43,417 bases of DNA from an uncultured Bacillota bacterium (lineage in GTDB: Bacteria; Bacillota; Dehalobacteriia; UBA7702): positions 1 through 43,417 of the forward strand of contig CADBQN010000083.1 in the NCBI GenBank assembly GCA_902796855.1. Direction: 5' to 3'. The position numbers and the translations under genes were made by a program. Positions 15,536 through 25,164 of the stretch are shown piece after piece. How positions within the stretch are numbered: position 1 is the first letter of the stretch; each line of letters begins with the position of its first letter. The notes under the pieces were generated by a model. The model was not told the origin of the DNA, did not search any database, and saw only the letters and a program-made list of their open reading frames with translations.

Positions 15536-18064
15536 ATGAAAAAGCTGCTGATTCCTCTCATCACCGCGATTTGTCTGATCTGCCCCGTCGGCATTGCCGC
15601 CGAGACGGATAACTGTGTCGTCACGCTGAAAGACGGCGCGGCGATCTCCCGGGAAATCGAAAAAGAATACGACCTCATCCCCGTGACCGAAGCAGAGCAC
15701 GGCATCTATACGGCACCGGCGGAAAACGCCGGGGAACTGGAAGATCTTCCCGAAGTCGACGACGTTCGGGAACCGGTCTACTATACCCTTTCCGCTTCCT
15801 TTAACGATCCCTTTCTCGTTCAGGGCAGCCAATGGGCCGTTGACGCCCTGAACATGCCCTACGCCTGGAACCTGCTGAAAACAAAGGACCACGCCACCCC
15901 CACCATCGTCGTCATCGACACCGGCTACGCCTTCGACCACCCCGACGCCGGCAGCGTCAAAGGCGGCAGGGATTACGTCGGCGGCGGGAAGACCTCCTTC
16001 GACTATGAGACCCACGGCACGGAATGCGCCGGCGTCATCGGCGCCGCCGCCGACAACGGTATCGGCATCGCCGGGGTCTACGACGGCTGCCGCATCATCG
16101 TACTCAGCATTTTTGAGCAGAACGCCAACGGCGAGAACATCGCCGAAGACACCAACATCACCGCCGCCGTCTACGACGCCGTCGACGTCTACCACGCCGA
16201 CGTGATCTCCATGAGCTTCGGCGGCGGCTACAGCGCCATTGTGGAAGAAGCTGTCAATTACGCCTATGAAAACGGCGCGATCCTCGTCGCCGCCGCGGGC
16301 AACGCCGGCGTCAAAGATTCCCCCCTGGAATATCCGGCGGCATTCGACCGCGTCATCGGCGTCGCCAACATGAACGCAAGCCTCCGCATCGAACCGACTT
16401 CCACGCGGAACGAATCGGTCTTTATTTCCGCGCCGGGGGCGAACATCGTCACGCTGGTCAACCCGAATTCCGATAAAACGCCGGGAAAACTGTACGGCGG
16501 CGCCAACGGTACGTCCTTAGCGACGCCCTTCGTCTCGGCGCTGGCCGCCATCGCCCGCTCCTATGAACCGGGCCTCGATGCCGACGCGTTCCAAAACGAC
16601 CTCCGCCAGACCGCCACCGACCTGGAAACCCCCGGCTACGACATCCGCTCCGGTTACGGCCTCGTCAATTACGAAGCGCTGCTGGAAAAGGTGATGAGCG
16701 ACACGACAAGCTTCGCCATCGGCAGTGAGGAAGAACTGAGCCAATTCCGCGACGCCGTCAACGGCGGTCTCGACGCGGCCAACGGCTATCTCACCGCCGA
16801 TATCGACGTTCCCGCCGATTTCGCTCCGATTACCGAGGAATACAACGGCACCTTCGACGGCGGCGGCCACACCCTCCGCGGTCTGAAAAAGCCCCTGTTC
16901 GGCATCGTCAGTGAAACCGGCGTCGTCAAAAAAGTCAGCGCCCAAGGGGAAATCAGCGGCGGCGGCCTCATTGCCGAGATCAACCGCGGCAAAATCATGG
17001 ACTGCGTCACCGAGGGCGCCGTCACCGGTCCGGAAGCCGGCGGCGTCTGCGCCGTCAACAGCGGCGGCAGGATCCTCGGCTGTCTGAACCGGGCGGAAGT
17101 CCGCGGCGATCTCGTCGGCGGCATCGCCGCGAAAACGGAAAACGGCGGCAAGATCGGTCAGTGCGGCAATGTCGCCGCGGTGACCTCCCCGCAAAACGGC
17201 GCCGCGGGGATCTGCGCGAAAAGCGCGCGCGGCACCGATATCGTCAACTGCTACAATACCGGCGCCATCAGCGGCACACGGCCCTCCGGCGGCATTGTCG
17301 CCGAAGGCGACGGTTCCGCGCTCCACTGCTTCTACGCCAAGGAAAGCGTCTCCGGCGGGAATTCCGACAGGAACATCATCGCGAAAGACGGCGATTTCAT
17401 GAAGACCCGCGCTTTCCTGCTGATGCTCAACGAAGACCGCCAGTATTTCAACTATGACGAGGCCGACGTCAACGGCGGCTATCCCCTCCCCGGCAGCGAA
17501 GCGGAGATCAAATTCTTCCGCGACGTCTACGGCGGCGACTGGTTCGCCAACGCCGTTTACAGCCTCGGCGCCGACGAGATCGTCTCCGGCCGCGGCAACC
17601 ACTTCTACCACCCCAACGCCACCATCACCCGAGCGGAGTTCATCAAGATCCTCGCCGGGGTCGCCGGAGCCAATCTCTACGACTATGACGGCGCTTCCAA
17701 ATTCAAAGATGTCCCCGCCGACCAGTGGTACACCGAGCCGATCAACTGGGCCGCCGAAAACAACCTGGCTTTTGGGAAAACGGCTGACCAATTCTGTCCC
17801 CACGATAACGTAACCCGGGAAGAAATCTGCTGCTTTTTGATGCGCTACATCCGGGGTTTCGCCCCCGGCGCCGCTGAGGGCAGCGGCGGGAAGGAATTTA
17901 CCGACAGCGGCGATATTTCTCACTGGGCGAGAGAAGACGTCATCGCCCTGACGAAAAGGGGCGTCATCAACGGCTTCCCCGACCGGACGTTCCGCCCCAA
18001 AAAAACGGCGACGAGAGCCGAGGCGGCCATGATGATTGAGCAGATGCGAAAAAGCTTTGATTGA
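15536..18064 (+). CDS. Secreted subtilisin-like serine protease (S8) with GLUG-type repeats and three SLH domains
   Basis: An 842-residue exported protease. Signal peptide about 1-22, propeptide-like region about 25-85, then the S8 catalytic domain with Asp128 (VVIDTGYAFDHP), His160 (YETHGTECAGV), oxyanion Asn257 (AAAGNAG) and Ser328 (NGTSLATPF). Residues about 395-610 contain Gly-rich repeats of the GLUG/beta-helix type (GGLIAEINRG, GGVCAVNSGG, GGIAAKTENGG, AGICAKSARG, GGIVAEGDG). The C-terminus has three SLH domains (about 660-840; FKDVPADQWY, FRPKKTATRAEAAMMIEQM), which should tether the enzyme to the cell wall. All catalytic residues are intact. It probably processes surface proteins or external peptides. 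Confidence 0.92.
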   Translation: MKKLLIPLITAICLICPVGIAAETDNCVVTLKDGAAISREIEKEYDLIPVTEAEHGIYTAPAENAGELEDLPEVDDVREPVYYTLSASFNDPFLVQGSQWAVDALNMPYAWNLLKTKDHATPTIVVIDTGYAFDHPDAGSVKGGRDYVGGGKTSFDYETHGTECAGVIGAAADNGIGIAGVYDGCRIIVLSIFEQNANGENIAEDTNITAAVYDAVDVYHADVISMSFGGGYSAIVEEAVNYAYENGAILVAAAGNAGVKDSPLEYPAAFDRVIGVANMNASLRIEPTSTRNESVFISAPGANIVTLVNPNSDKTPGKLYGGANGTSLATPFVSALAAIARSYEPGLDADAFQNDLRQTATDLETPGYDIRSGYGLVNYEALLEKVMSDTTSFAIGSEEELSQFRDAVNGGLDAANGYLTADIDVPADFAPITEEYNGTFDGGGHTLRGLKKPLFGIVSETGVVKKVSAQGEISGGGLIAEINRGKIMDCVTEGAVTGPEAGGVCAVNSGGRILGCLNRAEVRGDLVGGIAAKTENGGKIGQCGNVAAVTSPQNGAAGICAKSARGTDIVNCYNTGAISGTRPSGGIVAEGDGSALHCFYAKESVSGGNSDRNIIAKDGDFMKTRAFLLMLNEDRQYFNYDEADVNGGYPLPGSEAEIKFFRDVYGGDWFANAVYSLGADEIVSGRGNHFYHPNATITRAEFIKILAGVAGANLYDYDGASKFKDVPADQWYTEPINWAAENNLAFGKTADQFCPHDNVTREEICCFLMRYIRGFAPGAAEGSGGKEFTDSGDISHWAREDVIALTKRGVINGFPDRTFRPKKTATRAEAAMMIEQMRKSFD

Positions 18065-18176
18065 TTCGTCGATTTCTCACTTTTTCTAAAAGAAAAAGAG
18101 GATATCTCTCATTTACGGCGAATTTTTATGTAAGAAAGTTTTTTTAAAACGATTCTTTTAAGGAGGGTGTCATACA

Positions 18177-18359
18177 ATGGCCAACACAGAAAGCAAAAAA
18201 GCGAAAGAAACAACGAAGGAAACGGCGATGTGCGCTTATTACAAAACGGAAAAGAAACCGAACGACGGCGGCGACTGCTATTCCTTCGAACCGGAAAATC
18301 ACGACGCTTATACCTGCATGCCCAGACTTTGCGGCAAATGCTATTACTATAAAAAATAA
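18177..18359 (+). CDS. Small Cys-containing protein of unknown function
   Basis: A 60-residue product with a strong ribosome binding site (AAGGAGGG) before its ATG, which is the main reason to believe it. Residues 1-17 are Lys/Thr/Glu-rich. The rest holds five cysteines (19, 34, 47, 52, 55), with CGKC near the end as in a small zinc or metal knuckle, and many Tyr residues. I do not recognise a family. It lies between the SLH protease and the structured leader of the ammonium transporter gene, and could be on the same transcript as that leader. Confidence 0.6.
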   Translation: MANTESKKAKETTKETAMCAYYKTEKKPNDGGDCYSFEPENHDAYTCMPRLCGKCYYYKK

Positions 18360-18421
18360 GTTCGGAACAAACTGAAAAAGGAAACAAAGCAGCAAATAAA
18401 GTGAAACATCCAGAGAATCGA

Positions 18422-18580
18422 AAAAGACTCAACCTCAAAAAAAAGCGGCGCCGCGCGGCGCGGCGATACAGCGGGAACGCGCTGACCGTATGAAACAAAC
18501 GGTCCCGGCGCGAAAGAGTCTTTTGTCGGCGATCTGAGGCTGTCTGTTGTCGTTGACGAGCAGACAGTCTTTTCTTTTTT
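18422..18580 (+). promoter_or_regulatory. Structured leader upstream of the ammonium transporter gene
   Basis: AAAAGACTC (18422-18430) can pair with GAGTCTTTT (18516-18524), closing a multi-branch fold that holds GCGCCGCGCGGCGC (perfect palindrome), CAGCG-GGAACG-CGCTG and GACCGT-ATGAAACAA-ACGGTC. An intrinsic terminator follows at once. Only 35 bases separate that terminator from the transporter ATG, too few for a separate promoter, so the transporter should be expressed only by reading through it. This layout suggests a riboswitch-like or protein-controlled attenuator. The signal is unknown. Confidence 0.55.
18538..18580 (+). terminator. Intrinsic terminator inside the ammonium transporter leader
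   Basis: GGCTGTCTG pairs with CAGACAGTC (one G-U pair) around a 14-base loop, followed by TTTTCTTTTTT. Confidence 0.8.
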
Positions 18581-18615
18581 AAAAAAAACAGATACGAAAT
18601 TTATGGAGGGCAACA

Positions 18616-19824
18616 ATGAACACCGGTGATATCACCTTTATAATCGTTTCCACCGCCATGGTCTTTTTCATGACGCCGGGGCTGGCGCTGCTTTACGGCG
18701 GCCTCGCCCGGAAAAAGAACGTCATGAGCATGTTCATCCAATGCTTCATCGCCATCGGCGTCGTCACCGTCGTCTGGGCGGTCTGCGGCTTCACCATCGC
18801 CTACGGCAGCGACGTCGCGGGCATCTGCGGCGACTTTTCCTACGCGCTGATGAACAACGTCTCCGTCGAGGCGAATCCCCTGAGCGACAATATCCCCTTT
18901 GTGCTGTTCTTCTGTTTCCAGCTGGCTTTCGCCATCATCACCCCGGCCATCATCGCCGGCGCCGTGGCGGAGCGGTTCTCCTTTAAAGCCTACATCTGGC
19001 TGCTGATCCTCTGGAGCGTCCTGGTCTACGCCCCGGCGGCGCACCAGATTTGGGGCGGCGGCTGGCTCGCCAACGGCCTCGGCGCGCTGGATTTCGCCGG
19101 CGGCATCGTCGTCCATATGTCGGCGGGTTTTTCCTCTCTCGCCGCCGTCATCGCCCTGGGCAACAGAAAGGACCTGGATTACAGACCCTTCAATATGGCT
19201 TACGTCGCCATCGGCACGGCGATCTTATGGGCCGGGTGGTTCTTCTTTAACGGCGGCAGCGCTCTGGCCGCCGACGGCACCGCGGCGCTGGCCATGTCCA
19301 ACTCGTTCCTCGCCAGCGCCACGGCGATGCTGGCCTGGACGCTCATCGCTTATGGCCGTTCCAAATCCGTCACCCTTCTCGACGGACTCCTCGGCGGTCT
19401 CGCCGGGCTCATCGTTGTCACGCCGATGGCCGGTTACGTCGGCCCGCAGACGGCGTTCCTCGTCGGCATTCTCGGCGGCCTGATGAGCTATGGCTGCGTA
19501 CAGTTCCGCACCGCCAGGAACTGGGACGACACAATGGACGTCTGGGCGCTCCACGGCATGAGCGGCCTTTTGGGCATTCTGCTCCTCGGCGTTTTCGCCG
19601 ATCCCGCCCTCACCGGCGGCATTGCCGGACTGCGTTTCGGCGGCGGTTTCGCCCTCCTGGGCAAACAGTGTTTGGCGGCGCTCATCTCCGGCGCCTACTT
19701 CTTCATCATCACCTTCGTTCTCGTCAAGATCCTGATGAAGACATGCGGCGCCCGCGTTTCCGAAGAGCTTGAGGAAGAAGGCTTTGACAGCGGCTATCAT
19801 CACGAAAATCTCTATAACGAATAA
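18616..19824 (+). CDS. amt: Ammonium transporter, Amt family
   Basis: A 402-residue membrane protein with about 11 hydrophobic helices, the size of bacterial Amt channels. Family features: PGLALLYGGL after the first helix, the FSFKAY loop (GAVAERFSF near 115-124), and the twin pore histidines at His167 (IVVHMSAG) and His313 (ALHGMSG). It moves NH3/NH4+ across the membrane. The placement directly upstream of a canonical eutBC pair is notable, because ethanolamine ammonia-lyase releases ammonia. No glnK/PII gene accompanies it. The ATG follows TGGAGGGCAAC. Expression appears to depend on the upstream leader with its terminator. Confidence 0.93.
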   Translation: MNTGDITFIIVSTAMVFFMTPGLALLYGGLARKKNVMSMFIQCFIAIGVVTVVWAVCGFTIAYGSDVAGICGDFSYALMNNVSVEANPLSDNIPFVLFFCFQLAFAIITPAIIAGAVAERFSFKAYIWLLILWSVLVYAPAAHQIWGGGWLANGLGALDFAGGIVVHMSAGFSSLAAVIALGNRKDLDYRPFNMAYVAIGTAILWAGWFFFNGGSALAADGTAALAMSNSFLASATAMLAWTLIAYGRSKSVTLLDGLLGGLAGLIVVTPMAGYVGPQTAFLVGILGGLMSYGCVQFRTARNWDDTMDVWALHGMSGLLGILLLGVFADPALTGGIAGLRFGGGFALLGKQCLAALISGAYFFIITFVLVKILMKTCGARVSEELEEEGFDSGYHHENLYNE

Positions 19825-19840
19825 AGACCGGGATCACAGC

Positions 19841-19886
19841 GGCGCTGAAGGGGATCGTTCCTTCACCGCCGTTCCCCCGTTTTTTC
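19841..19886 (+). terminator. Candidate terminator after amt
   Basis: GGCGCTGAAGG pairs with CCTTCACCGCC (one central mismatch). A TTTTTT run comes only after GTTCCCCCG, so efficiency is uncertain. A second fold, CCGCCG with CGGCGG around the T run, is possible. Confidence 0.45.
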
Positions 19887-20077
19887 GGCGGAAAACGCAA
19901 AGATCCCGCCCGGCGGCGTGTCCGCGAACGGACGTGATCCGGAAAACAAAAAAACAAAATTTTTAAAAAATTTTTCCATTTTTTTAATTAAAAAAGCAGG
20001 AAAAAACATAATAAGGTAGAATATAGAATAGGTAAGTTTTTTCTTTATGACACAGTGTGATTCGCGCCAAACGAATA

Positions 20078-20108
20078 CAAACATAAAAAAACAGACAACT
20101 TATGTTTG
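20078..20108 (+). promoter_or_regulatory. Inverted repeat just upstream of the stand-alone eutB
   Basis: CAAACATAA and TTATGTTTG form a perfect 9-bp stem with a 13-base A/C-rich loop, ending about 28 bases before the eutB ATG. The 19.89-20.08 kb region before it is very A/T-rich (long A and T runs). It could be a regulator binding site or an RNA hairpin in the leader. It has no U tract and does not show the paired hexaloops expected for an EutV (ANTAR) target. Confidence 0.45.
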
Positions 20109-20135
20109 ATTAAGTCAAAAAGAAGAGGTGGAGAG

Positions 20136-21497
20136 ATGCGATTAAGTACTAAATTATTCGGCCACGCCCATCAGTTCCGCGATGTCAAGGACGTGCTGGC
20201 CAAAGCCAACGAAGAAAAATCCGGGGACACCCTGGCGGGGATCGCCGCCCAGAGCGTGGAAGAACGCGTCGCGGCCAAAGCCGTGCTCAGCCAGATGACG
20301 CTGGAAGACCTGTACAACAACCCGGTCATCCCCTACGAACGGGATGAAGTCACTCGAATCATCATCGACGACGTCAACAAAACGATCTTCGACGAAATCA
20401 AAAACTGGACTGTGGAAGCGCTCCGCGAATACATCCTCGATCTGGATGTCACCGGCGCCGATATCCGCCGCATCAGCCGCGGGCTGACCTCGGAAATGGT
20501 CGCCGCCGTCTGCAAACTGATGTCCAACATGGACCTGGTGCTTGCCGCGCAGAAGCTCCGCGTCACGGCCCATTGCCGCACCACCATCGGTGAGGAAGGC
20601 CGCCTCGCTGTCCGCCTGCAGCCGAACCATCCCACCGATGACGTCGACGGTATTTTGGCTTCCCTCCGCGAAGGGATTACCTACGGCATCGGTGACGCCG
20701 TCATCGGCATCAACCCCGTTGAGGACAACCCCGTCGGGACCAAACGTCTCCTCGACGCCGTGGAAGAATACATGCTGAAATATGACCTGCCGGCCCAAAG
20801 CTGCGTCCTCTCGCACGTAACGACCCAGATGAAAGCCATTGAAGACGGCGCTCATACCGGCCTCATCTTCCAGAGCATCGCCGGCACCGAAGCGGCCAAC
20901 ACCGCTTTCGGCATCGAAGGCAAGACCATCGCCGACGCCAGAGCGCTGATGCTCGAACGCGGCATGGCCGAAGGCCCCAACGTCAACTACTTTGAAACCG
21001 GTCAGGGCAGCGAACTTTCCTCCGAAGCCCACGACGGCGCCGACCAGGTCACCCTGGAAGCCCGCTGCTACGGCTTCGCCAAACGCTTCCAGCCCTTCCT
21101 CGTCAACACCGTTGTCGGTTTCATCGGCCCCGAATATCTCTACGACGGCAAACAGGTCGCCCGCGCCGGCCTCGAAGACCACTTCATGGGCAAGCTCACC
21201 GGTGTTCCCATGGGCGTTGACGTCTGCTACACCAACCATATGAAGGCCGACCAGAACGACCTGGAAGACCTCGCCGTTCTGCTGACCACCGCGGGCTGCA
21301 ACTACTTCATGGGCGTTCCCATGGGCGACGATATCATGCTCAATTATCAGACCTCCAGTTACCACGATATCGCTTCTCTGAGAGCGATCTCCAACACCCG
21401 TCCGCTGGCCGAATTTGAATGCTGGATGGAAAAATACGGTTTCATGGAAGACGGCAAGCTGACGAAAAAAGCCGGCGACGCGTCGTCGATTATGTAA
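20136..21497 (+). CDS. eutB: Ethanolamine ammonia-lyase large subunit, canonical copy outside the BMC operon
   Basis: A 453-residue catalytic TIM-barrel subunit of B12-dependent ethanolamine ammonia-lyase (ethanolamine to acetaldehyde plus ammonia). I chose the ATG at 20136 behind AAGAGGTGG; a TTG at 20106 is in frame but lies inside the upstream inverted repeat. Pocket residues known from the E. coli/Salmonella enzyme fall at the same numbers here: Arg160 and Gln162 (VRLQPN), Asn193 (GINPVEDN), Glu287 (YFETGQGSE), Val326 and Asp362 (GVDVCYTNH). It is therefore expected to use ethanolamine. It is roughly 55% identical by eye to the copy at 38.3-39.7 kb. eutC follows after 12 bases. No reactivase gene is adjacent; EutA of the BMC operon may serve both. 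Confidence 0.95.
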   Translation: MRLSTKLFGHAHQFRDVKDVLAKANEEKSGDTLAGIAAQSVEERVAAKAVLSQMTLEDLYNNPVIPYERDEVTRIIIDDVNKTIFDEIKNWTVEALREYILDLDVTGADIRRISRGLTSEMVAAVCKLMSNMDLVLAAQKLRVTAHCRTTIGEEGRLAVRLQPNHPTDDVDGILASLREGITYGIGDAVIGINPVEDNPVGTKRLLDAVEEYMLKYDLPAQSCVLSHVTTQMKAIEDGAHTGLIFQSIAGTEAANTAFGIEGKTIADARALMLERGMAEGPNVNYFETGQGSELSSEAHDGADQVTLEARCYGFAKRFQPFLVNTVVGFIGPEYLYDGKQVARAGLEDHFMGKLTGVPMGVDVCYTNHMKADQNDLEDLAVLLTTAGCNYFMGVPMGDDIMLNYQTSSYHDIASLRAISNTRPLAEFECWMEKYGFMEDGKLTKKAGDASSIM

Positions 21498-21509
21498 GGG
21501 GGTAGTGAT

Positions 21510-22358
21510 ATGAATAATCAGGAAATTCAAAGGATCGTCTCTTCGGTCATGGCGGAAATCAACAAAAAGGCGCCCCTCGGCGCCAACGGCAACACCTCCA
21601 CCGGTGAAGTGCCGGATATTTCCCAGATCGGCAACCCGCTGAACGTGCCGGATCCGGAAAACCGCGGCGCGTATGAAGATATGATGAACGCCACCTCCGC
21701 CCGGATCGGCGTCTGGAGAGCCGGGACCCGTCCCCTCACCCAGACCATGCTGAAATTCCGCGCCGACCACGCCGTCGCGCAGGACGCCGTCATGAGCTAC
21801 GCCGACGAAGCCATCATCAACCGCCTCGGCTTCATCCAGCTGGAATCGAAAGTCGCCGATAAAGACGAATATCTTACCCGTCCCGACCTTGGCCGTGTTC
21901 TCTCCGACGAAAGTATCGCCAAGATGAAGGCGGAAGCCACCCCCGGCGCCCAGATCCAGATCGTCGTCGGCGACGGCCTCAGCGCCAAAGCCATCGACTC
22001 CAACATTGAGGATGTCTTTTCCTCCTGCAAAGCCGGTCTCGAAGCCAAAGGCTACAACCTCGGCAAAGATATCTTTGTGAAGAACGCCCGCGTCGGCATC
22101 GTCAACTGCATCGGCGAAATCCTGAAACCGGAACTGATCCTGCTCTTCATCGGCGAACGCCCCGGTCTCGGCACCGCGGAATCGATGAGCGCATATCTGA
22201 CCTATCAGCCCGTCGCCGCCACCGTCGAAGCCGACCGCACGATGATCTCCAACATCCACAAGGGCGGCATTCCCCCGGTAGAAGCCGGCGCTCAGATCGT
22301 CTCCCTCGTCGAAAAGATCCTCACCCAGAAGACATCCGGTCTTGATTTGGAACTGTAA
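21510..22358 (+). CDS. eutC: Ethanolamine ammonia-lyase small subunit, canonical copy
   Basis: A 282-residue B12-binding partner of the preceding EutB. Conserved features include RIGVWRAGTRPLT, FRADHAVAQDAV, IVVGDGLSAKAID, FIGERPGLGTAESMSAYLTY and PPVEAGAQIV. The N-terminal helix (about residues 3-18, EIQRIVSSVMAEI) is amphipathic and separated from the body by a Gly/Asn-rich linker. It matches the encapsulation peptides that direct EutC into microcompartments, and resembles the tails on PduL, EutE and EutQ encoded at 26-31 kb. This enzyme may therefore be loaded into the same shell although its genes lie 4 kb outside the operon. GGGGG precedes the ATG. Confidence 0.93.
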   Translation: MNNQEIQRIVSSVMAEINKKAPLGANGNTSTGEVPDISQIGNPLNVPDPENRGAYEDMMNATSARIGVWRAGTRPLTQTMLKFRADHAVAQDAVMSYADEAIINRLGFIQLESKVADKDEYLTRPDLGRVLSDESIAKMKAEATPGAQIQIVVGDGLSAKAIDSNIEDVFSSCKAGLEAKGYNLGKDIFVKNARVGIVNCIGEILKPELILLFIGERPGLGTAESMSAYLTYQPVAATVEADRTMISNIHKGGIPPVEAGAQIVSLVEKILTQKTSGLDLEL

Positions 22359-22382
22359 AAGCTCCCTGCCAAGGCAAATACG

Positions 22383-22414
22383 TTCCCTCCATCCCAAAGG
22401 ATGGAGGGAATTTT
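22383..22414 (+). terminator. Intrinsic terminator after the stand-alone eutBC
   Basis: TTCCCTCCATCC and GGATGGAGGGAA form a perfect 12-bp stem with loop CAAA, followed by TTTT. Confidence 0.9.
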
Positions 22415-22437
22415 GCGTCAAAATCAAAAATCAACCG

Positions 22438-22466
22438 TTGTCATCGCGGCGAAAAAAGTGTATAAT
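22438..22466 (+). promoter_or_regulatory. Sigma-A promoter of typA
   Basis: TTGTCA (22438-22443) and TATAAT (22461-22466) with a 17-base spacer, located between the eutBC terminator and the typA start. Confidence 0.8.
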
Positions 22467-22497
22467 ATGTAATTGCGAATAACATGACGAGAAAGAA

Positions 22498-24342
<1,845 letters not shown>

Positions 24343-24360
24343 CGAAAAAAGCCATTGAAA

Positions 24361-24395
24361 AAGCCTTTCGGTGAAATAAACCGAAAGGCTTTTTT
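24361..24395. terminator. Strong bidirectional terminator between typA and the sortase gene
   Basis: AAGCCTTTCGGT and ACCGAAAGGCTT form a 12-bp stem with loop GAAATAA, followed by a T run on the plus strand and by A/T-rich sequence on the minus strand. It serves the convergent typA and sortase transcripts. Confidence 0.9.
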
Positions 24396-24421
24396 GCGTT
24401 TTAAAGGGCGCGGCGCGGCTG

Positions 24422-25099
24422 TTACTCCGTGATCCGTTTTCCCTGGACCACAAAGCGGCTGGCGCGGTTGTTCCGGGAATTACAGGTGGAGAGTGTGACG
24501 ATACGGTCGTTTTCGGTCAGCTCCACGCCGAGATCAATGATGGAAGCGTTCCTGCACTTCTGAGCGAATTCATAAAAATCCCAGGAGTAGTTGAAGTGAT
24601 CGGTATAGACAAAGCTGGCGGAATACGTCTCATAAGCGGCGAAGATCTCGTAGCGGAGCTCGCCCCCTTCCACATAGATGCTGAAGGTCCGGTGGGACTG
24701 GAGGAACGCCGGGTCCTTAAAATCCGGCAGTTTGCCGAACATGGAGCCGTCCCGCATGTGGTGACCGTAGATCAGCGTGTTCTGATCGGAAAAATCCGCC
24801 GCGTTGTAGCAGTTCATAAAGATACTGCCGTTTCGGCTCGGCGAACCGTCATAGGCCGTTTTCAGGTACTTATCGTTGTCCGTACCGCGAACGATGGGAT
24901 AACTGATTGCCGTATCGTCAATCACGAGCCAACCAATGACTTCGGGATTCACCGCTTTCAGCGCGGGGAAATCGACGGAAAAGCCGGTATCATCCTGTTC
25001 CGGAGCGACATAGGCTTCTTCCGCCTCGGAATAGAGGCGGCTGGCCTGATGATAGCCCCAGGCGATGAAAAGAATCTTTCCGGCGCTGAATAGGAACAC
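24422..25099 (-). CDS. srtB: Class B sortase
   Basis: A transpeptidase that links a sorting-signal protein to peptidoglycan. From GTG25099 it has 225 residues: a hydrophobic N-terminal helix (about 1-15), then the sortase fold with catalytic His113 (YGHHM), Cys206 (TLSTC) and Arg215 (NNRASRFVV). The class B inserted helix region is present (FNYSWDFYEFAQKC). The start is uncertain. GTG25099 has no Shine-Dalgarno site, and the frame stays open upstream, encoding a better anchor (KKKSGINKKINLFFIILLSG), but with no ATG, GTG or TTG. An ATC or ATT start at 25165-25160, just at the stop of the preceding gene and behind GAGCAGG, is possible. The likely substrate is encoded immediately upstream. Confidence 0.88.
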   Translation of the reverse strand: MFLFSAGKILFIAWGYHQASRLYSEAEEAYVAPEQDDTGFSVDFPALKAVNPEVIGWLVIDDTAISYPIVRGTDNDKYLKTAYDGSPSRNGSIFMNCYNAADFSDQNTLIYGHHMRDGSMFGKLPDFKDPAFLQSHRTFSIYVEGGELRYEIFAAYETYSASFVYTDHFNYSWDFYEFAQKCRNASIIDLGVELTENDRIVTLSTCNSRNNRASRFVVQGKRITE

Positions 25100-25164
25100 G
25101 CCGGAAAGAAGGATGATGAAAAACAGATTTATTTTTTTATTGATGCCGGATTTCTTTTTAATGA

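Noticed and set aside
19890-20110. Possible EutV (ANTAR) antiterminator target before the stand-alone eutB
   Set aside because: Only one clear hairpin is present, with a 13-base loop and no U tract; the paired hexaloop pattern with a terminator is not there.
20154-22427. Open frame of about 757 codons on the minus strand opposite the stand-alone eutBC
   Set aside because: Antisense shadow of eutB and eutC, with composition rich in Gly, Phe, His and Asp and no family features.
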